A DNA stretch of 64,000 nucleotides, from contig NZ_QRZF01000003.1 of the NCBI RefSeq assembly GCF_003464595.1, positions 124,001 through 188,000 on the forward strand, written 5' to 3'. A program made the translations under genes and the position numbers. The stretch is from Bacteroides intestinalis (GTDB taxonomy: Bacteria; Bacteroidota; Bacteroidia; Bacteroidales; Bacteroidaceae). Positions 25,000 to 35,500 of the stretch are shown here, in pieces. The notes under the pieces were generated by a model. It made no database searches, was not told the DNA's origin, and worked only from the letters and a program-made list of their open reading frames with translations. Position 1 is the stretch's first letter, and the number at the start of each line of letters is the position of its first letter.

Positions 25000-27816
25000 A
25001 TGAAAAATATTATTTTGATTATCAGTTTCTTGTTTTATTCTGTTTCTATTGTGTATGCTCAAGAACAGTCTTTTTTTAAGAATTCTTGGAAAGGAGACAT
25101 GACTTTTGTTACGCAAGAAAAAGGAAGTTTGGAAATATCATCTATTACTGCACCTGAAATGTGTTGGCATTTGGATGCTTCTTCTAAAAGGGTAAGTATA
25201 TATAGAGATGTGCAGTTAAATAGTATAAATGGGACAGTTTGGTGTAGCTTTTTGGTATTAAAAGAAAAAGGTAATTCACGGTTAGGCTTTTCTTTAGAGA
25301 AAGGTGTTGAGGAAAGAATATTTGTAGAGGCTAAGCAGACGCGGGAACCTCAGTTAGTTGTGGTACGTATTGATTTTTCTGATGAACCTGATAAGGTTGA
25401 TAAAGCATATGTTTTTTATAGTCCTACTGCTGCTGCCGTTCCTGACTTGGAAAATGCTGAATATACCTTATCTGGTAAATTTGATTTTAATCGTATTAAA
25501 ATCCTAGCAGAGAAGGGAAGTAAGGGAATTTTTACTGATGTTTCTTTGGGTAAGAATTATCATGATGTAGTACGTCCTAATACACTACAAGTTACTAATA
25601 GAGAAGGGCAGTCGCAAACTGTACTTTCTTGGGAGAAAAAACAACAGGCTTTGTGGGTTCAGACATCGGGTGGGATTTTATATTTGCAACCCTATAGTAT
25701 AGGGAGTATGCATGTGATGTTCGGTTCTGAATATGAAATAAAAGAATATAAGAGTGTTGCTGTAACTCAACAGTCAAAAGTAGCAGAGTTTAGTGTGGAA
25801 GATACTCAGAAAGAGATAGTATTACGTTCTCCTCGTTTTTCTGTTACTGTGAATAAGAAGAAAGGATATATCAGTCTTCTTGATGTATCTGGAAAAGTAT
25901 TATTAAAAGAATTTCCAGAAAAAGCGAGGATGAATGTATGTGGAGATTCTGTCAGTGCATATTGTAAGTTCCAGTTACGGGATGAAGAAGCTTTGTATGG
26001 TTTAGGTCAATTTAGGGATAATTTAATGAATTTACGGAATGCCAAACGAGAACTAGTTCAGTTTAATACACAAGCTGCTGTGCCGATTATTTATTCTACT
26101 GGTGGTTGGGGAATATTTTGGGATAATCCTTCACGGACCGTTTATACGGATGATAATACCGGGATGAGTTTAGTTTCTGATTATGGTAAAATTGTTAACT
26201 ATTACCTTTTTGTTGGTGATAAAATAGATGACTTAGTGGGCAGCTATCGCTCTTTAACGGGAGTTGCTCCGATGTTACCCGATTGGGCTTTAGGCTATCA
26301 TCAGAGCCGAAATCGTTATGCTACGCAAAAAGAAGTGATGGATGTTGTGAAGAGAATGAAGAAAGAAGATATTCCTGCCAGTACTATTTTTATAGATTAT
26401 CATTATTGGGGTAAATATGGAACAGGTTCACATCGGTTTGACGAGGCACTATTTCCTGATATTCCTTCAATGTTAGATAGTCTCCATAATGTTTATGATA
26501 TTAAGGTAGTTCTCACAATGTGGCCTAGTTTCAAACCTGGTATTCCTAATTATAATGAGATGTCGCAAAAAGGGTATATTTTGGAGGGCGCAAAAGCTAT
26601 TGATGGCTATATATATGATACTTTTAATCCGAATGCTGCTAAAATGTATTGGGATAAAGTATCTTCTTTAGTCAATCTCAATATTGACGGTTGGTTTTTG
26701 GATGGGCCGGAGCCTGATCATATAGCTTCGTACTTACCACTTAATACATATGCTGGGTCAGCTCAGAAGGTACGAAATATATATCCTTTAGTTCATGCAT
26801 CACATTTCTATAAAGGAATAACCGAGGCTCGCCCAAATATTCGTCCTTATTTGCTGACCAGATGTGCCTGGGCTTCTCAGCAAAAGTGGGGTACAGCTGT
26901 ATGGTCAGGTGATATTCCAGCAACATTTACCGAGTTACAAACGCAAGTAACAGCAGGATTAAACTTTACAGCAACAGGAATTCCCTATTGGACTACAGAT
27001 ATTGGTGGCTATTCAGGGGGAGATCCTTCTAAAAAAGATTATCAAGAGTTATTTGTACGCTGGTTTCAGTATGGAACATTCTGTCCGGTTTTTCGTTCTC
27101 ATGGACGCCGCTATCCGGGAGATACAAAAGCACCTAATGAATTATGGGCATATGGGCCTGAAGTACAACGTATATGTACTGATTTTATAAAGTTAAGATA
27201 TCGACTATTACCTTATATTTATACTTTATCAGGTAAAGTTACTCATGAGCATTATACACCAATGCGATTACTTGCTTTCGACTTTGCTCAAGATGAAAAT
27301 GTGTTAAATTGTAAAGATCAGTTTATGTATGGTCCAGCTCTCTTAGTTTGTCCCATTTTGACGGCAGGAGCAATATCTCGCTCTGTATATTTGCCACAAG
27401 GACATATGTGGAGGGACTTTTGGACAGGAACTATATATAATGGGGGAACTACTATTGAAGCGAAAGCATCTCTGGATAAAATACCTTTGTTTGTAAGATC
27501 AGGTTCTATTATACCTTATTATACTTCTGTTGAGAAAAATATAGATACTAATGTTCCGCTTGAGATTCATGTCTTTGATGGGGAAAATACAAGCTTCGAT
27601 TTATATGAAGATGATGGTGAGACTTTGGATTATAAAAATGGAGATTATAGTATTATTCCGTTTAAATGGAATGAATATACAAAGGAATTTATAATTGGAG
27701 CCCGAATGGGAAATTATGCAATGAAAGACAGGGACTTTATCATTAAGTTAAATGGTGGAGATGTGGTAAAGAGAATAAGATATAGCGGTAAAGAAATGAA
27801 AATTATATTGAAATGA
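25000..27816 (+). CDS. Secreted GH31-family alpha-glycosidase
   Basis: This 938-residue exported enzyme has the GH31 layout. An N-terminal region (about 25-270) is followed by a beta-sandwich (about 275-400) and a TIM barrel (about 420-760). The nucleophile is Asp568 in the WFLDGPEPD loop and the acid/base Asp638 in WSGDI. C-terminal beta domains (about 765-938) contain LYEDDGETLDY. The WxDxxE motif appears as LDGPEPD, with the second acidic residue retained. GH31 covers alpha-glucosidase, alpha-xylosidase and alpha-galactosidase, and I cannot choose between them. The stop overlaps the next start by 4 bases (ATGA), so translation is coupled. Confidence 0.9.
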   Translation: MKNIILIISFLFYSVSIVYAQEQSFFKNSWKGDMTFVTQEKGSLEISSITAPEMCWHLDASSKRVSIYRDVQLNSINGTVWCSFLVLKEKGNSRLGFSLEKGVEERIFVEAKQTREPQLVVVRIDFSDEPDKVDKAYVFYSPTAAAVPDLENAEYTLSGKFDFNRIKILAEKGSKGIFTDVSLGKNYHDVVRPNTLQVTNREGQSQTVLSWEKKQQALWVQTSGGILYLQPYSIGSMHVMFGSEYEIKEYKSVAVTQQSKVAEFSVEDTQKEIVLRSPRFSVTVNKKKGYISLLDVSGKVLLKEFPEKARMNVCGDSVSAYCKFQLRDEEALYGLGQFRDNLMNLRNAKRELVQFNTQAAVPIIYSTGGWGIFWDNPSRTVYTDDNTGMSLVSDYGKIVNYYLFVGDKIDDLVGSYRSLTGVAPMLPDWALGYHQSRNRYATQKEVMDVVKRMKKEDIPASTIFIDYHYWGKYGTGSHRFDEALFPDIPSMLDSLHNVYDIKVVLTMWPSFKPGIPNYNEMSQKGYILEGAKAIDGYIYDTFNPNAAKMYWDKVSSLVNLNIDGWFLDGPEPDHIASYLPLNTYAGSAQKVRNIYPLVHASHFYKGITEARPNIRPYLLTRCAWASQQKWGTAVWSGDIPATFTELQTQVTAGLNFTATGIPYWTTDIGGYSGGDPSKKDYQELFVRWFQYGTFCPVFRSHGRRYPGDTKAPNELWAYGPEVQRICTDFIKLRYRLLPYIYTLSGKVTHEHYTPMRLLAFDFAQDENVLNCKDQFMYGPALLVCPILTAGAISRSVYLPQGHMWRDFWTGTIYNGGTTIEAKASLDKIPLFVRSGSIIPYYTSVEKNIDTNVPLEIHVFDGENTSFDLYEDDGETLDYKNGDYSIIPFKWNEYTKEFIIGARMGNYAMKDRDFIIKLNGGDVVKRIRYSGKEMKIILK

Positions 27817-30800
27817 TTTTTAGGAAGTTTATAATAGTCAGTCTCTTTTTCTTTTCTTTTTTTGCAAATCTTTTTGCAAGTGGAAATATCAGGGGATGGG
27901 TTATTCTGTCTGATAATATGGATCATGCTATCCAGACAATTAGAACGGCAAAGGAGTATGATATCAACCAGCTCCAATTATCTCATGAAATTATTCATGA
28001 TCTAAAAGCTATTAGAGAAAAGAAAGTATGTGAACAGGTTAATAAACTTATTCATTTTGCACATTTACAAGGCATTGAAGAGGTTCTACTTTGGGATCAT
28101 AGTCTATATTCTTTGGATTATTATCCATCGTGTTTTAGAACAGGTCCTAACGGAACAATCAATTTGGACAATCCTAAATTTTGGGAATGGTTTAAGGAGG
28201 ATTATCGCCGGATGCTTAATCTGGCACCTGAAGCAGATGGACTTGTTTTAACATTTATTGAGACTGGAGCTTATGTAGAGAAACAGTATTCGATGAGCAT
28301 GAAAACACCTGAAGAAAAATTGGCTGCAGTTGTTAATGCAATCTCTGATGTGGTTATAGGAGAAAGAAGCAAAAAACTCTATATCCGTACTTTTGCTTAT
28401 TCGGAGGAAGAATATAAGGGTACTGTTGGGTGCATAGAACATATAAAAAGCGATGAGGTAATTTTAATGATGAAAGAAACACCTCATGATTTCTTCTTGA
28501 CCCATCCTGATAACTCCTATATTAGAAAAATGAATAAACCTACAATTGTTGAGTTTGATTCTGGTAATGAATACAGTGGACAAGGAGTGGTTGCTAACAC
28601 ATGGCCTGAATATACTATGAAAAGATGGGGTAGTTATATTAACTGTCCTAATGTTGTTGGATATGTTGCACGAACGGATCGTTATGGAAATACCAGTATA
28701 TTAGGAACTGCCAATGAAATTCAATTATATGCATTGAAACGGATGACAGAAGAACAAACGGTATCTGCAATGCAAATATATGATGAATTTATTACATCAA
28801 AATATGGTGAAGCAGCTTTATTGCCCATTAGAAAAGCTTTCCAAAATGCATACGATATAGTTACATCTGTTTTTTATACTTTAGGGACAAATTTGACGGA
28901 TCATTCTTCTTTAAATTATGAAAATAATAAATGGGGATATAGTAGACATGTATCAGGAAGATGGATTGATCCACCTATGGTGCATGTAGAACATAATATA
29001 AATAAAACATTTCACTATTGGAAAGATATTATAAATCATATTACTCCTGTGCATCTTAAATCGTTGTCATCCCCATTAGCTGTTGAAGTAAAAACTGTAT
29101 TTGATAATCAATGGATCGACTCTGGTGAAAAAATGGATAGTGTATATTATAATTATATTGTAACTGAAAAGCAATATGGAGTTCAACTTGCTTCTGAAGC
29201 ATTATCTGAAATTGAAAAAGTAAAACCATTATTAAAAGCTACAACATATAATGAATTATATCAGCTTTTTTATCGTACTTATTTAACGGCGTGTTTGCAT
29301 GAAGCTGTATGTGTAGCATATTATGGTTCTAGGATATATGTAAGAGATGAATGTTTTCATCCTAAAGGTTTGAAGAATGGTATTCTTTTATCTTTAATGA
29401 AAATTGAACAAGTCTCAAAAGAAATGAATTTGCTAGCGAATACATATCCTATAGGTCAATATAATTGGTTGAATGATGCTAAAACAGCTTTGCAATACAG
29501 AGAAAAAAATCTGCAAATAATGAAAGAGCATGATTCAAAGTTTAGTATTGATGAAGGAAGTTTATCAAAGGCAGAATATTTTTCTTGGATAAATAATACT
29601 AATGAAGGAGCTACGGAATCTCAGACATTAGCTAATTTGAATTTTTTTGAATGGCTTCATCAAGAATACGGAATGCAGTTGGATATATATGCTTTTGATG
29701 CAGGGTTAATTGATGGCAAGAATTGTTATGGGAATATGAACTCACAGAGGTTTAAGGAAAAATTTCCTGAAGGATTAGATGCTGTTTATTCAAAAGCTAA
29801 AGAAAATGGAATGCGCTTAGGACTTTGGGGAGGCCCAGATGGGTTTGGAGATACTACTGAAAGTGCAGAGGAAAGAAAAAACATGTTAGTTTCACTTTGT
29901 TGCAACTATGATTGGGCTCTTTTCAAATTCGATGCTGTTTGTGGTCCATTGAGAGAAGAGAAAGAAGATCTATTTGTAGATATGATTAGGGAATGCAGGA
30001 AATATTCTCCGGATTTAGTTCTTCTAAATCATCGTTTGGGATTAAAAAAAGCAGAACAATGTGCGACAACTTTTTTATGGGAGGGTAAAGAGAGCTATAC
30101 TGATGTAAACTCTTTTAATACCTATACAGCTCCTCACAATAGAGCAGGAGCATTAGAAAGAGGAATTGTTCCTGATTTGAAAAGACTAACAGAAGATCAT
30201 GGGGTTTGTCTTTCTTCTTGCTTAGATTATTGGGAAGATGAACTTGTATTACAGGCATTTAATAGGGCTTTGATACTTTCTCCTCAAATATATGGTAATC
30301 CTTGGTTGTTATCAGATGGGGAGTTTTCTAAATTAGCACGAATTTTTAATTTGCATCGAAGATTTTCGAAGTTGTTAGTGAATGGTATGGAACTACCTAT
30401 GACTTATGGGAAATATGCAGTTTCGAGGGGAGATGACCAGACGAGGTTAATAACATTGAGAAATCTAACTTGGCAGCCTCAGAAAGTCAATATTAAATTA
30501 GATCATGAGATTGGTTTGGAAGAATGTAAATATGTAAAGTGCCGACTATTTCATCCTGTTGAAAAAATATTTGGAGTTTATGAATATGGCGAATCTGTGG
30601 AAGTAACAGTATTGCCATTTAGATCGATGTTATTTTATGCTTCTGCAGATGAGAGTATAGACGGTATTGGAATTGAAGGCACTGATTTTGAAATAATAAA
30701 AGATGTAATAGGACAACCAATTGAAATAAGTCTATTAGGATTTACAGGAACACAAACGCATATTAAATTAAATAATTTATCCAATATTGAAAAAATAGAA

Positions 30801-31862
30801 ATGGATGGACAAGATGTTACAAAGAAATTGAATAACTCGAATGGGATGAATATAAGCTTTGCAGGGGATAAATATTCAAAGTTTTACCACCGAAAAATAG
30901 CTGATTTATCTCCTAGCTCTATGCCTTATGATGCAAATTCCTTATATGAATCTACTGTATTTGCTGCAGATAATAATGCAATGGAAGTTCGTTCTCTATA
31001 TCGTTCGGGAATAACAAAATTTAATCAGGTAGAGGCTGCTCGCAATGCATTCTTTAATCAGTCTACTTTTATAAATCGAGGCATTTGGGATAAATACTTA
31101 TTTGATGGTAACATGAAGACAGGCTTTTGGCCATCAAGAAGAAAAGGGGATATTCGAATAAAGGGTGGTTGCTTTCGTTTGGATCTTGGAGAGAACTTAT
31201 TGGTGGATAGCATTCTAATGAGAGTAAACAGCGAATATGAATTGCAACCTTTATTAATTGATGAAGGTAATATCGCTTATATCTCATGCGATCTAAAAAG
31301 TTGGGAATCTATGCCTTTTAGGGCTGGTACAACTATAAATTTGAAAATAGGAAAGAAGATGAGATATCTTAAAATGAAACCTTTTCCCGATGCAATAGCC
31401 GAAGTAGAAGTTTATACTGATGGAAGAAAGATAGAATCTAGTAAGTTTAGAGCCAATAATCTTTTTGCAGATAGCTCTGTTATGCAGTGTGCTGGTGCTT
31501 GGAAAACAACATTTCAGTTAGATGAGGTTGCTCCTAATAGTCGCATTTGTGTAGCCATTAATGGGAAACATGGTATTGAGGGAGCATATGTTGCATTAAA
31601 AGTGGATGACCAATATATAGGAGCATCTTCTAGAGCAACTTCGTATCCTGCTAATCCATGGGAAAATACGACTATACAATCTGATTCCAACTATACTTAT
31701 TTCTTTGAGATTGATGAGAAATTTGAGAACAAAAATATAGAAGTATACTTATTGGCTTATGATTCAAATAAGCTTTCTCTACATCCAGAAGTCTGGATAA
31801 CAGCTTATCCGATCCCTTATGAAAAAAAGACATTAGTGATTCATCAGAAAACTGTAAAATAG
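27813..31862 (+). CDS. Two-barrel fusion: GH67-like region plus clan-D (GH36/27-like) glycosidase and C-terminal binding domain
   Basis: This 1349-residue exported protein has a first half (about 20-580) that resembles the TIM-barrel region of GH67/GH115-type proteins (WVILSDNMDHAIQTIRTAKEYDINQLQLS; ADGLVLTFIETG), without an assignable active site. A second barrel from about 590 has the clan-D motif FKFDAVCG with candidate nucleophile Asp707, then SSCLDYWED and a beta-sandwich near 880-960. A discoidin-like galactose-binding fold (about 1080-1215) and another beta domain end the chain. An alpha-galactosidase-like activity is likely for the second half; the first is uncertain. It is translationally coupled to the GH31, and its codon usage is notably AT-rich. 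Confidence 0.7.
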   Translation: MIFRKFIIVSLFFFSFFANLFASGNIRGWVILSDNMDHAIQTIRTAKEYDINQLQLSHEIIHDLKAIREKKVCEQVNKLIHFAHLQGIEEVLLWDHSLYSLDYYPSCFRTGPNGTINLDNPKFWEWFKEDYRRMLNLAPEADGLVLTFIETGAYVEKQYSMSMKTPEEKLAAVVNAISDVVIGERSKKLYIRTFAYSEEEYKGTVGCIEHIKSDEVILMMKETPHDFFLTHPDNSYIRKMNKPTIVEFDSGNEYSGQGVVANTWPEYTMKRWGSYINCPNVVGYVARTDRYGNTSILGTANEIQLYALKRMTEEQTVSAMQIYDEFITSKYGEAALLPIRKAFQNAYDIVTSVFYTLGTNLTDHSSLNYENNKWGYSRHVSGRWIDPPMVHVEHNINKTFHYWKDIINHITPVHLKSLSSPLAVEVKTVFDNQWIDSGEKMDSVYYNYIVTEKQYGVQLASEALSEIEKVKPLLKATTYNELYQLFYRTYLTACLHEAVCVAYYGSRIYVRDECFHPKGLKNGILLSLMKIEQVSKEMNLLANTYPIGQYNWLNDAKTALQYREKNLQIMKEHDSKFSIDEGSLSKAEYFSWINNTNEGATESQTLANLNFFEWLHQEYGMQLDIYAFDAGLIDGKNCYGNMNSQRFKEKFPEGLDAVYSKAKENGMRLGLWGGPDGFGDTTESAEERKNMLVSLCCNYDWALFKFDAVCGPLREEKEDLFVDMIRECRKYSPDLVLLNHRLGLKKAEQCATTFLWEGKESYTDVNSFNTYTAPHNRAGALERGIVPDLKRLTEDHGVCLSSCLDYWEDELVLQAFNRALILSPQIYGNPWLLSDGEFSKLARIFNLHRRFSKLLVNGMELPMTYGKYAVSRGDDQTRLITLRNLTWQPQKVNIKLDHEIGLEECKYVKCRLFHPVEKIFGVYEYGESVEVTVLPFRSMLFYASADESIDGIGIEGTDFEIIKDVIGQPIEISLLGFTGTQTHIKLNNLSNIEKIEMDGQDVTKKLNNSNGMNISFAGDKYSKFYHRKIADLSPSSMPYDANSLYESTVFAADNNAMEVRSLYRSGITKFNQVEAARNAFFNQSTFINRGIWDKYLFDGNMKTGFWPSRRKGDIRIKGGCFRLDLGENLLVDSILMRVNSEYELQPLLIDEGNIAYISCDLKSWESMPFRAGTTINLKIGKKMRYLKMKPFPDAIAEVEVYTDGRKIESSKFRANNLFADSSVMQCAGAWKTTFQLDEVAPNSRICVAINGKHGIEGAYVALKVDDQYIGASSRATSYPANPWENTTIQSDSNYTYFFEIDEKFENKNIEVYLLAYDSNKLSLHPEVWITAYPIPYEKKTLVIHQKTVK

Positions 31863-31960
31863 CTGGTTTAAAGTAACACGAGTAGTGTTGAATGCGGAAA
31901 TATGTTGATTTGATCTTAGTTATCTTATAATGTTAGTAAAGAGGCAGTTCTTTTTTTAAT

Positions 31961-32028
31961 TTAATTCAAAATTAAGCATCAGATAAGCGAGATATCACTT
32001 AATTTTTAATCTCGAGTATATAAATTTG
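31961..32028 (+). promoter_or_regulatory. PUL promoter P4 (SusC/SusD) with phased TTAAT repeats
   Basis: TTAATTCAAAATTAA (31961-31975) ends 46 bases before the -7 box TAAATTTG (32021-32028). The second direct repeat is TTAAG at 31972. A third TTAAT ends 10 bases before the -7 box. TCAGATAAGCG (31979-31989) is shared with P6 at the same distance (31 intervening bases) from the -7 box. Confidence 0.6.
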
Positions 32029-32034
32029 TCGTAT

Positions 32035-32598
32035 CAAAGCGATAATAATAGGCTCAATAATAAGTTCTTTTTAGGTAATATAAAAGATTGTGCACAGGAT
32101 AATATTTTAAAAAACGAAGGATACTAAAAATACTTAACTTAAAAAAAGCATATGAAAAATACAAGTTAACTGAAGGCATATCCTTTTACCTAATTTAGGT
32201 TTCTTCAAAGGATAGTATGAATTTATAAAGTTGTCCATTGAAATCTGGACGGTTAAAGATAAATTGGGTCTACCAGAACCACTTCGTTCTTTGTCATTTT
32301 GAAATTAGCTTTATTGAAGAGATCAGATAACAAGTAAAGGAGGATTTCTAAATTATGTATTGCATAACTTTGATTAAATTTTTCCAAATTATTTAGAGGA
32401 ATATATTTGCTAAGTTTTGAATGATGCGCTTTACTTTGATGAGCTTGCAATAATATGCTAAGTTCAGATATACTTTGTCAGTTTGATAATTGACTGAATC
32501 TTTAAGAGTTGATTCTGATCTTTAGATAATTGCTTAATTTCTAAGTGCTTCAAAGATTGTTTGAGGGTCTCTAGTGGTTACTAATGATGTGATTTATT
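32035..32598 (+). other. Long structured, AT-rich 5' leader of susC
   Basis: If P4 is used, the SusC mRNA has a leader of about 560 bases. It contains a nested hairpin at 32179-32214 (TATCCTTT/AAAGGATA outside ACCTAA/TTAGGT) and a GTCCA/TGGAC stem at about 32232-32250. No protein on the plus strand is convincing. On the minus strand a 65-codon frame (32253-32450) has no recognisable family and is probably chance. I see no other gene in this 736-base gap. Confidence 0.45.
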
Positions 32599-35500
32599 AT
32601 GAAAAACAATTTTAAAAGTGAATTTATGAAACACATGAAAAATGAAAGAAAAATTACCGACCCAGGTAAGTATACCTGGTGGTGTATGTTAGCGGTGTTT
32701 TTGATGATTTTTGTTCCTTTACAGGCACAAAATCTTCGGAGTATATCAGGACAAGTCGTTGATGGTACAGGTCAACCGATTATTGGTGCTAATATTACAG
32801 TTGTTGGTAACAAAGCATTAGGTACTATTACTGATGTTGACGGTAATTTTAATCTTAAAGTTCCTACAGGAGCAACGTTGGATATTTCTTATATTGGTTA
32901 TACAACAAAACAAGTGAAGTTGGACAATAGAACTTCTTATAACATTGTTTTGCAAGAAGATTCAAAATTGTTGGATGAAGTGGTAGTAGTAGGATATGGT
33001 ACGCAAAAAAAAGCTACTATAACAGGTGCTGTGTCTGCTGTGGATAATGATGAGATTATTTCTACTAAAAGTAACAATATCCAGAATATGTTGACAGGTA
33101 AATTGCCGGGTGTTCGAAATATACAAAAGACATCTGAACCTGGACAGTTTACTAATCAGTTTGATATTCGTGGTTTGGGTGCGCCTTTGCTGATTGTAGA
33201 TGGTGTGCCACGTGGAGATATGCCGCGTATGGATCCGAATGATGTTGAAAGCATTTCAGTTTTGAAAGATGCATCGGCCGCTATTTATGGTGTTCGTGCG
33301 GCTAATGGTGTTGTGTTGATTACTACTAAAAAGGGAGAAAAGGGAAAGGCTAAGATTGAGTATTCAGCTTACTATGGTATTCAAACGCCGGCTGAAATAT
33401 TGCGTCCTCTTCGTTCCCGTGACCGTGCTATTCTGTATAATGAGACTACTATGCGTAGCACTACTAATCCTGTTTTAACATACGATGACTTGTATTTCGA
33501 GCAATTGGCGAATGGTGAAATGGCCGATACAGATTGGTATGATGCAGTTTTGAAGAATACTGCTCCCCAACAACAACAAAATGTCTCTATCAGCGGAGGT
33601 AGTGATAAAATAGACTATTATGTTAATTTTGGTTATAATGATCAAGGTGGTTTCTTCCGTACTAACTCTGCTAACTACCACCGTTACAATTTGCGTACCA
33701 ACTTGAATGCTCAGATTACAAAGAATTTGAAAGCAGGTGTCAAATTGAATATGATTATGGATGAAACAAATCGACAACAAATGTCAAGCTGGGAAGTTTT
33801 CAAGATGCTCTGGCGTTCACGTCCTACAGATCCGGTGTATGCTAATAATACTGATCCTTATTTCTATCACCCAGATGTAGAGTTTAATCCGGCTGCTGTT
33901 ATTCGTCCTGATCTGGCTGGATATGTAAAAGATAAGAAGAATATCTTTCAATCTAATATGCAGTTAGAATATACAGTTCCATGGATTAAGGGTTTGACAG
34001 CTAAAGGTATGTTTAGTTATGATAAAACTTATAACGACAATACTAATTATAAGCAGGAGTATAATGAATACCGCTACAATTCTGTTACAGAGCAATATGA
34101 AGTAGCTGCTACTCGAAATAGTAAAACAGAGTTGAAACGTGTGTTTGATACTTCTTATTCTACATTATGGAATGTACAATTGAATTATGACAATACATTT
34201 GCTGAGAAACATCATGTGGGTGCTATGATGCTCTATGAAGAGGGATATAGCCAAGGATATGATTTCAGTGCAAAGCGCTATTTCGAGATTCCCATTCCTT
34301 ATCTGTTTGCTGGTAATACCGAGAACCAGGAAGGAACAGGAGGAGGTTTGTCAGAGAGTGCTTCTAGGGCTTTGGTTGGTCGATTTAACTATGATTATGC
34401 TGGTAAGTATATAGGTGAATTCTCTTTCCGTTATGATGGATCATCTAAATTTCCGAAAGGTAAACAGTGGGGATTCTTCCCAAGTGTGTTGTTAGCTTAT
34501 CGTATTTCAGAAGAAGCATTTCTTAAGGATAATCTTCCTTTTATTTCTAACTTAAAGATAAGGGGGTCTTGGGGAAAGCTTGGAGATGATGGCGCTTCTG
34601 CATTCCAGTTTATTGAAGGATATGATTATCCTCAGTCATATCATAATAGGCAAAATCTTCCGAGAGGATATGTATTTGGTAACACATTTACCAATGCGCT
34701 TGGATTTAGAAATGCACCGAACTTGGATTTGACTTGGTATACATCTACCATGATAAATGTTGGTGTTGATGCTGATTTCTGGGATGGTCTTTTTGGCTTT
34801 TCTGTAGACTTTTTCCAACGTGACCGTGATGGCTTGTTGGATACTCCAAGTATCGTTGTACCAGCCACATTTGGTTCTGGTATTTCTCAAGCTAACTTGA
34901 ACTCGGATCGTACCAAAGGTTTTGAAGTTGCTTTGCGCCACAATCATCAGATTAATCAGTTTAGATATAATGTAGGGCTTTCTGTACAGATGACTCGCAG
35001 TATGTGGACGAAAAAAGTGATGCCTGAGCGTTCTAATTCTTACGACTATTGGCGTAATAATTTCATCAATCGTTATAAAGATATTTGGTTTGGAAAAGGT
35101 TCAAACGGCCAATATCAATCGTATGATGAAATTGCTAATTCAATTTACTCTAATGCAAATTCACTTCCTGGTGACCCGATCTATGAAGATTGGAATGGTG
35201 ACGGTGTTATCGACGATGCGGATAAACATCCTATTGCTACAACTACAAACAGTGATAATAATGGAGGACTTCCCGGTACCAATCTTAACAATGCCCGTAA
35301 CTATCCTCTCATGAACTTCAGTTTGACATTAGGTGGTCAGTGGAAATGGCTTGACTTTAACTTGTTGTTCCAAGGTGCAGCTATGTCTTATATTGGTTAT
35401 GGTGAGCAATTGTTGAATCCGCTTTCTTGGGATGGAAATGCTCTTGACTTATTGTATGACAGATGGCATCCGGTTGATGCGAAGAAAGATCCGTATGATC

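Noticed and set aside
32253..32450. 65-codon minus-strand frame in the susC leader
   Set aside because: No recognisable family, no ribosome site or promoter, and an AT-rich background where such frames arise easily.
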